From Mercurialis annua (Eukaryota; Streptophyta; Magnoliopsida; Malpighiales; Euphorbiaceae), in contig NC_065577.1 of NCBI RefSeq assembly GCF_937616625.2, positions 6,923,001 through 6,987,000 of the forward strand: a stretch of DNA of 64,000 nucleotides. The letters run 5' to 3'. Below are positions 58,201 to 64,000 of the stretch, piece by piece. The position numbers and the translations under genes are program-made. Position 1 is the first letter of the stretch. Each line of letters starts with the position of its first letter. Below the pieces are notes generated by a model, which searched no databases, was not told the origin of the DNA, and worked only from the letters and a program-made list of their open reading frames with translations.

Positions 58201-59304
58201 ATTTACAAAGTGCCTTTAATTACTTGCAATGTTGAAGACAAGGTGGTGTGGACCCCAGAGGTTAGAGGCTCTTTTAGCGTCAAGAGTGCTTATAGGGTGG
58301 CTACTGGGGATTTGAGGCAAACTGGGATAGGGGCCGACAGGTTTTGGAACTGGTTGTGGAACTCTAAAATGCCTGGCAAATGCAAGATCTTTTTGTGGAG
58401 AGCTATGCACAATTGGCTGCCCACCAAGGATGCCTTAAGAGCCAGAAAATGCGAAGTTCCGTCCTCCTGCTTAATGTGCGACAATGGTGTTGAAAATATC
58501 CCTCATTTGTTCATTAACTGTGCGTTTGTGTGTAGTTGTGGGCAGATGGTTGGTATTAAGCACAATGAGACCCCTTTCTCTTCTTTGCTGGACTTTTTCG
58601 ACTGGCTTGAGGGGAGTGGTCAAGTCGAAAAGAAGCAGCTGTGGGCTATGACACTGTGGAGTGTGTGGAAAGCCCGTAACCAGATGCTCTGGAAGGGTAT
58701 TAAGGAATCTCCTAGGTTCGTTGTCAATCGTGCAGGCAACGTCCTACATCAGTGGCAGTGCATTCAAAAAGCTCCGTTGTACAGGGTTATGGGTGAGGAG
58801 TTTAGTGGCGGTGCAGTCAAATGGGAGAAGCCTCAGGTTGGATGGACTAAAATTAATGTCGATGCAGCGTGTTTTGCTACCCCCCCTTTCACGGGGTGTG
58901 CGGCAGTTGAAAGGGATGACAAGGGCATTTGGGTGGCAGCTTTGTCTAACACTAAGGAGGCTCGGCTGGCGCCGGTGGTTGCCGAAGCCTGGGCACTGAA
59001 AGAAGCGCTATCTTGGATCAAAGAGCGGCATGGCAGCAATGTGTTAGTTGAGGTTGATTGCATCCAGCTTATTGATATCATTAAGTCTGAGTTTCAGCCT
59101 TTATCTATTTTGTTATGTCTGTTGACAGATTGTGTTAGTATTCTGAAGTCTTTACCAAATGTTAAGGTAAATTTTGTTTATCGCTCTGCGAATCTTGTCG
59201 CCCATGCGTTGGCTAGAGTGACAGGTTCTATGTCAGGACGTCGTATTTGGTCTGGATCTTCTCCAGATTTTTTGAGTCATGTGTGTAATTTGGATTCTCA
59301 TTAA
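55228..59304 (+). CDS. LINE ORF2: endonuclease, reverse transcriptase, zf-RVT, RNase H
   Basis: 1358 residues in one open frame. The APE-type endonuclease (about 1-230) shows SWNCRGLG, LIET, GDFND and SDHLPI. The reverse transcriptase (about 480-760) shows DTLITLIPKK, RPISLCNVFYKI, SAFVPNRLISDN, KIDMSKAYDK, GIRQGDPLSPYLF and the catalytic FADD box near residue 680. zf-RVT (about 1030-1100) shows FWNWLWNSKMPGK and CLMCDNGVENIPHLFINC. The plant-type RNase H (about 1210-1340) shows NVDAACF, AEAWALKEAL, VEVDC and ANLVAHALAR. All key acidic residues are present. The ATG at 55228 overlaps the ORF1 stop by four bases, fitting translation by termination-reinitiation. Enzymatically competent by inspection. 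Confidence 0.94.
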   Translation: MSILSWNCRGLGNPRTVQALVGLVKEVKPDIIFLIETLCARPKLEEVKIKVGFDGLFVVDCIGHSGGLALLWKGMKKVSLRGFSKFFIDVNVELRQGGLWRLTGFYGEPDRRKKRDSWQILKSLSRDSQMPWCCLGDFNDLLDPGEKKGRVPHPNWMLEGFRDAINNTGLIDLGMGGYPWTWERGRGSDAWVQERLDRAFGCENWCLKFPTARVMSVGCEASDHLPIHLKLLEERTGRRKHRFRFENLWVNEADCQEVVEAGWNGSSGEGIRGKIKSVSAVLESWGRDKATRFHKRIKALKAKVDCLRWRRDAIGVQCFKSAVSELNHVQDQERAYWRQRSKNFWYKDGDANTRFFHKSASSRKKRNNISKLQKEDNSWVSWGSGLESHMVEYFQTLFKSSVNHGIDIPCLANLKRVENSDTLMETISEREVRSAVFSMKGDKAPGPDGLTPAFFQNFWPTVKKDLVAAVNGFVLSGVGYEGINDTLITLIPKKKNPIAMGDLRPISLCNVFYKIVSKVVANRLKSFLPLIISESQSAFVPNRLISDNVMIAFETMHFLKRKSQGKEGFAALKIDMSKAYDKIEWCFVERMLLAFGFDTQFVSVIIRCISSVRYFVVHEGTEVGPIVPNRGIRQGDPLSPYLFILCAECLSLLLQEKESLGQIHGVKVCRRAPPISHLFFADDCLLFFKAKECETAHIIDVLKVYEVSSGQTVNFGKSSIFFSKNVASDKAESIRTQLGVDVMNSEGSYLGLPFMIGRNKSAVFGMLKNRIWSRIQGLRHCFLSAAGRELIIKSVLQAIPNYYFNVFLITSSVCKEIERLLNSFWWGSRKSGDARGINWACWEKLCFPKKLGGIGFKNLREFNLAMLSKQGWRLITSPHSLASKILKAKYFYDSDFLSAKVGANPSYVWKSLMEAQEIVRKGTRWRIGNGNTALIGVDPWLPDDNIGKPETELADQVKIAPVSYLFDMSSGTCSWDRRKVDSLFSERDRSLIYKVPLITCNVEDKVVWTPEVRGSFSVKSAYRVATGDLRQTGIGADRFWNWLWNSKMPGKCKIFLWRAMHNWLPTKDALRARKCEVPSSCLMCDNGVENIPHLFINCAFVCSCGQMVGIKHNETPFSSLLDFFDWLEGSGQVEKKQLWAMTLWSVWKARNQMLWKGIKESPRFVVNRAGNVLHQWQCIQKAPLYRVMGEEFSGGAVKWEKPQVGWTKINVDAACFATPPFTGCAAVERDDKGIWVAALSNTKEARLAPVVAEAWALKEALSWIKERHGSNVLVEVDCIQLIDIIKSEFQPLSILLCLLTDCVSILKSLPNVKVNFVYRSANLVAHALARVTGSMSGRRIWSGSSPDFLSHVCNLDSH

Positions 59305-59403
59305 TGAAAGGTTTAAGTTGATGTTCAAAAAAAAAAAAAATTAAATTTAGAGATTATATGGGTGGAAGAATAGAAATTGAGCGGGGTCAAACTATATATC
59401 AAG

Positions 59404-60106
59404 TAGAGCTGGCCATGGGTCAGGTCAGCCCGTGAACCGGCCTGGTCAAATTCAGAACCGTCACTTAGACGGACCTGGCCGGTTCCAAATTTTTTAAACC
59501 GTAAATCGACGGTTTCAGGTTGGAATCGGCGGTTTCGGGTCGGAACCGGCGGTTTAAGAGTCTAACCCATTATTAAAAAATATTTACTTTTAATTTTTAT
59601 ATATAAATATATATTATTTTATATTTATATATCTATATATATTATTTTTATTATATTATATTTTGTAATTATTATATATACTATATTAAATTTTATATTT
59701 ATTAATATATCGTATTAGATTATGATATGATTTTAATAGTAAGTTAAATAAATATATCAACGTATATATTAAACATAGTAATCACAAAATGACCAGTCGA
59801 TTTATTTTATTTTAATGTTATTTAATTAAAATTTATTTTAGTTAATTTTTTTGTTAACATAATAATTAAAAAAATTGATATAGTGTTATTTTATTTTTAA
59901 ATTGACTTTTTTAATTTTTAGTAATTAAATTTTAATTTTTTTAAACCACCAACAACCCGTAACTGGAATCGAAACCGTCGAATTCCGAATCGGAATGAAA
60001 CCGTCACTTAAACGAATCCGGACCGGTTTCTCTTTTTTTTGAACCGTAATCCGGCGGTTCCGAACAGGAACCGCCGGGTTATGAACCGTGGCCACCTCTA
60101 AATCTA
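59404..60106. mobile_element. Non-autonomous hAT-type element (703 bp)
   Basis: Ends TAGAGCTGGCCATGG and CCGTGGCCACCTCTAAATCTA are imperfect TIRs, flanked by an 8-bp duplication ATATCAAG (59396-59403 and 60107-60114). The subterminal regions are packed with GAACCGG, CGGTTT and AACCG words in both orientations, as in hAT transposase-binding regions. The interior is AT-rich. It sits 232 bp upstream of the kinase start codon. Confidence 0.8.
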
Positions 60107-60337
60107 ATATCAAGCTAAGCACAATTCATAAGCAGCATTAGATGACATACATAACCCATTCATCAGCTTCAAGCCAACTAAACAAATCAACAATCTTGAT
60201 TTTTAGCACTTCTTTTGTTTCTGTCTGTATTCTCTCTCTAAAATGATCCCCCTCTCTGTCTTAACCACTTCTAATCACAACCCATAATTCCTTAATTATT
60301 CATCACCAAACCTTAAGCATCACCAATCTTCACAAAA

Positions 60338-62302
60338 ATGGGCAATCTTGAAATTTCATTACTCTTCTTAATCCTTCCCATCTTTGTAATCCCCCTCACA
60401 GCAAGTTCTCATCATACCCTCAACAAACTAACCTCTCAATGCCCAATGGATCTTAACTATGTCCTAAGAATCCCATGGAACCAAACTTCATGCAAAACTT
60501 ACCAACCTCATCAAAACGACATGAACCATCCGCAAAACGACTTCAACAATGCCGACCCATGTTGCAGAAACCTCCTGTCTCTCTTCGGAGTTGGTCTTGC
60601 TCAGCATCTCAAAGAAACCAACCTTTTCCAGCTTCCAAATATAAACACTTCAGTTTCTTGTCTGAATGATTTTCAGAAAAAGCTGAGTTCTTTGTCATTT
60701 CCTGATGATATTGTTTCCAACTGTTTGAAGCCCAGTGGGTTCGTTTTAAACCCTAATATATGTGCTGGGGTTCAGACAACTCATGACTGGGTTAGTGTGT
60801 TGGGGAACTCAACTGTTCTTGACACAGCTTGTAAGCCTGACCTTGTTGATCTTACTTCTTGTAGTGCATGTGTGGCAGCAGGGTTTACAGTTCAGTCTGA
60901 GTTGTTGACTTTTGATGGTAATAACTCTCATGCTACTGATTGTTTTTACTTTACTGTTTTGTATGCTGCTGGTGTTGTCAATGAGTTTGGTCCTGAAAGT
61001 GATGGTTCTGTTACTTGTATTTTTGGCTTGGATTTGAATTCTGATTTGGGCTCTGGTAATAATAGTCATTCTGCTCTTGTTTTTGGCTTGACTGGTGCTG
61101 GTGTTGCTGTTTTGGTTATGTCTAGTTTGTTAGGTTTGTATTTCTGGTATGATAGGAAGAAAAAGAGGAGGAGAATGAATTCTCCTTTTGATTTGGAGGA
61201 ACCCGGGTCTAGGCCGAAATTACGGCCGAATACGGGGTCGATTTGGTTTAAAATTCATGATCTTGAGAAAGCGACCGATAAATTTTCGCAGAAGAATTTC
61301 GTCGGGAGAGGAGGGTTTGGTGTTGTTTACAAAGGGGTTTTGACTGATGGAAGTGTTGTAGCGGTTAAGAGGATTATTGAATCTGATTTTCAAGGTAATG
61401 CGGAGTTTTGTAATGAGGTTGAGATTATTAGCAACTTGAAGCACCGGAATCTAGTTCCGCTTAGAGGGTGTTGTGTTGTTGATGAAGATGAGGAATATAG
61501 TGAGAAAGGGAGTCAAAGGTATCTTGTTTATGATTACATGTCTAATGGGAACCTTGATGACCATTTGTTTCCATCTGCTCATGATAATCAAATTGATAAG
61601 AAACTATTGACTTGGCCTCAAAGAAAGAGCGTAATCTTGGATGTGGCGAAAGGACTTGCTTATTTGCATTATGGAGTGAAGCCTGCAATCTATCATAGAG
61701 ATATCAAGGCGACGAATATATTGTTAGATGCTGATATGAGAGCAAGAGTTGCTGATTTTGGATTGGCAAAACAGAGTAGGGAAGGCCAGTCTCATCTTAC
61801 TACACGAGTGGCCGGCACTCACGGATATTTGGCTCCTGAATATGCGCTTTATGGGCAATTGACCGAGAAGAGCGATGTTTATAGCTTCGGAATTGTTGTT
61901 CTTGAGATAATGTGTGGGAGAAAAGCTCTTGATTTGTCTTCTTCAGGGTCGCCGCGAGCCTTTTTGATCACGGATTGGGTTTGGTCGCTGGTGAAGGCAG
62001 GAAAAGTAGAAGAGGCTTTAGATCCTTCTTTGTTGAAGGGTGGAGATTCTTCAAGCTCGAACCCTAAGGCGATAATGGAGAGGTTTGTGCTTGTTGGGAT
62101 CTTGTGTGCTCATGTTATGGTGGCTTTGAGGCCTACTATAGTGGATGCTTTAAAAATGTTGGAAGGAGATATTGATGTGCCGCCGATTCCTGATCGGCCA
62201 ATACCTCTTAGTCATCCTTCCTCTTTTGGCGACGGAAATACATTCCTTATCTCACCAGCATTGAGTTTTCCACAATTGAATAGTGGAGACATGCTAAGGT
62301 AA
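60338..62302 (+). CDS. SPARK-domain receptor-like protein kinase (At1g11050-like)
   Basis: Intronless, 654 residues, start context CACAAAAATGG. A signal peptide covers about 1-23. The extracellular SPARK domain (about 35-230) has paired cysteines ([24 protein letters not shown]-like [11 protein letters not shown]) and several N-glycosylation sites. The transmembrane helix is at about 245-270, followed by the stop-transfer DRKKKRRR. The kinase (about 318-610) has all catalytic motifs: [11 protein letters not shown] (323-333), VAVK (Lys344), HRDIKATN (453-460; RD-type), DFG (473-475), APEY (499-502) and DVYSFG. A surface serine/threonine receptor kinase with unknown ligand; related SPARK proteins include arbuscule and PAMP-pathway regulators (from memory). 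A probable poly(A) signal AATAAA is at 62799-62804. Confidence 0.95.
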   Translation: MGNLEISLLFLILPIFVIPLTASSHHTLNKLTSQCPMDLNYVLRIPWNQTSCKTYQPHQNDMNHPQNDFNNADPCCRNLLSLFGVGLAQHLKETNLFQLPNINTSVSCLNDFQKKLSSLSFPDDIVSNCLKPSGFVLNPNICAGVQTTHDWVSVLGNSTVLDTACKPDLVDLTSCSACVAAGFTVQSELLTFDGNNSHATDCFYFTVLYAAGVVNEFGPESDGSVTCIFGLDLNSDLGSGNNSHSALVFGLTGAGVAVLVMSSLLGLYFWYDRKKKRRRMNSPFDLEEPGSRPKLRPNTGSIWFKIHDLEKATDKFSQKNFVGRGGFGVVYKGVLTDGSVVAVKRIIESDFQGNAEFCNEVEIISNLKHRNLVPLRGCCVVDEDEEYSEKGSQRYLVYDYMSNGNLDDHLFPSAHDNQIDKKLLTWPQRKSVILDVAKGLAYLHYGVKPAIYHRDIKATNILLDADMRARVADFGLAKQSREGQSHLTTRVAGTHGYLAPEYALYGQLTEKSDVYSFGIVVLEIMCGRKALDLSSSGSPRAFLITDWVWSLVKAGKVEEALDPSLLKGGDSSSSNPKAIMERFVLVGILCAHVMVALRPTIVDALKMLEGDIDVPPIPDRPIPLSHPSSFGDGNTFLISPALSFPQLNSGDMLR

Positions 62303-64000
62303 GCTATAGAGTACATTCCTTTAATGATTCAAGACAATGTGTGATAGAATATGGATGTGATACAAGAAGTGTTGAACCGATAGTGCATGAATGCATCTTT
62401 TAGGACCTAATTATACAGGCACAACTTGATAATTTTGGACAGATTGTAAATATGTTATACAAATATGAAATTCTTTATTTTCTTCTAGCAAATATTATGC
62501 AGCATTTGCATATTCGAAGCTTTGAAGAGAGTTATGATCTAGCAAGGAAAAAAATTTAGCAAACTATGTTGCACGGAAACTTGTTCAGTTCTACGCTTCG
62601 GCGTTTCATTACTATTTTCAGAAATGCTTCTGAAATTCTGGAACTTTACATTAATACCCTCTTCATAATATGTAGTTTCGTCGATTCCCATTTCAGCTTC
62701 TTTGTTTCCATGCAACAATAGAAACACATAGCATCTTTTTTTAGAAAGAAAGTTAGTAGGAAAGCCACTATGTAATTTTCAGTTTGAGTGTTGAAGTCAA
62801 TAAAATGTAAAGATATTTATTTATTGCCTTTATTTAAAAGAAAGCTTGCTATTGTCTGTTTCCAATTGTTCTTATGATAAAAGAGGGAAAAAAACAGATT
62901 TAGTATACTATTTTCTAGAGTATAGGCAAACGAGGAGTTTGATGGCTATTCAGTTTTGTTGTATAATATACAGATGAGTGTTATTATTGGGTTCTTATCG
63001 ATAGTTTGTCGAGTCTTACATTTTGGCGTTTCGTTTTAAAAACTATTGAGTCACATGCTTCGGTTACTTCATCTAATTTTCTTAACCATAAACTGAAGAT
63101 GTGACTTGGAAAGCAAGGCAAGGGCAAGTGACCTAATGAGTAGGTAATGCTTATTGACTTGAAAGAAAGGTGCATGAATTCTAATTAGGTTCTTGGATTC
63201 TTTACTTTATTTTTCTTTTGATTCTTGCATTAGAATTTACTTTAATGAATGACATTTTCAAAGATGCCGACTCATGAATGAAAAAATTCTATTGTTATTG
63301 CAAGAGACCTCTTTCTTTGCATCTTCCTAATTTAGTCTCAATTTTTTTTCAACATAATGAATGTCACTATCATAGCATATCGCTCTCGCTTGCTCTTTTG
63401 TATTTTCTTTCGGACTAACGGATATAAAAATTAATTTTTTTGTATTTCTTATGAAAAAAATTTATTGCTAATACAATTTTAAAGATGACAGTATTTCTAA
63501 ATTTTAAAAGTATTTTATTGATATGTGTCATACATTGAAAAATTAATTTTTAAAAATCATGTGTAAACTGTAAACTATAAAAATAGAGTGAATTCTAGAA
63601 AAAAATGCATAATTGTTTTTTTGGTTTGCTACTAAATACATATCAAATTAAACAATTACAGAAATGAGCTAAAATAATTATTGACCTTTTAAATTGAGTT
63701 AAGATTATTGGAACTAAAAAATAATAATTAGATCTGAAAGTAATGAAAATATTTGGATATTGTTAGACCAGTAGACCTTTTATATACCTGTAATTGTTTG
63801 TTTCTTAACAAGAGATGCCTCATTTTTTCTGATATATTTCTACTTCAAAGGATGTGTAGGTACAAATGAATTTCATACTTTTTATAAACTTCATTTGAAA
63901 TTTCATAACATTATTGTTTATTTTATTAACGAAATTCATTTGAAATTTGATATCATAATTTCATAGAATTGGTTGGTGAGATGAAATAAATTCATTTACA
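62303..64000. other. 3' flank of the kinase gene
   Basis: Kinase 3' UTR to about 62820, then AT-rich DNA with no reading frame worth reporting and no delimited repeat. Confidence 0.45.

Larger units (their letters stand above)
54083..59342 (+). mobile_element. Full-length L1-type LINE with both ORFs open
   Basis: About 5.26 kb: a short 5' UTR, ORF1, ORF2, a ~25-bp 3' UTR and an A tract (59329-59340). Probable 15-bp target duplication AAATTCAGAAATTAT (54068-54082) against AAATTTAGAGATTAT (59343-59357), 13 of 15 identical, suggesting some age since insertion. The coding region is uninterrupted and clearly more GC-rich than its surroundings. Confidence 0.9.

Overview
This is nuclear DNA of a eudicot plant. 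The evidence is strict GT-AG introns, plant-only families (BURP, MLO, MORF, SPARK-type receptor kinase), plant L1-like LINEs ending in an RNase H domain, and AT-rich spacers full of Mutator-like MITEs. Species cannot be fixed from the sequence; Malpighiales/Euphorbiaceae is only a guess.

Layout. 1-1458: last exon of a divergent BURP gene whose first exon lies off the left edge. 2-3.3 kb: a small dsRNA-binding-motif-like reading frame beside a ~600 bp near-palindrome. 3.7-23 kb: a transposon-rich block with two long solo LTRs of one family in opposite orientation (5-bp TSDs TTAAG and GTATT), a non-autonomous Helitron, several Mutator-like foldback elements with 9-10 bp TSDs, and a >1 kb ATGATAA/TTATCAT array. 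23-23.9 kb: a MORF RNA-editing-factor gene lacking its middle exon. 25.9-30.6 kb (minus): a complete 15-exon MLO gene. 31-35 kb: LINE debris, three MITEs and a very young 5'-truncated LINE, the last only 64 bp from the start codon of the next gene. 35.1-39.7 kb (plus): a 12-exon plastid IBA57/COG0354-type folate-dependent Fe-S protein. 40.6-42.9 kb (plus): a TolB-like beta-propeller protein. 43.2-46.2 kb: a small acidic protein (minus) and a short divergent cyclin (plus), divergently arranged. 46.9-48.5 kb (minus): a DnaJ/Hsp40 co-chaperone with CTDs. 49.7-52.2 kb: MITEs, a reverse-oriented LINE-type retroposon and a tRNA-derived SINE. 54.1-59.3 kb: a full-length L1-type LINE with both ORFs open, joined by an ATGA stop/start overlap. 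60.3-62.3 kb (plus): an intronless SPARK-domain receptor-like kinase with a hAT-type MITE in its promoter.

The genes do not form a pathway. From memory, an MLO4-type gene, a DnaJ/Hsp40 gene and the At1g11050-type kinase also lie near each other on Arabidopsis chromosome 1, so the MLO, DnaJ and kinase genes here may be a conserved block expanded by transposons. The most unusual signal is structural. Transposons of different families each carry clustered short palindromes or hairpins. In the larger solo LTR, five hairpins share a fixed loop while their stems differ in sequence but still pair.
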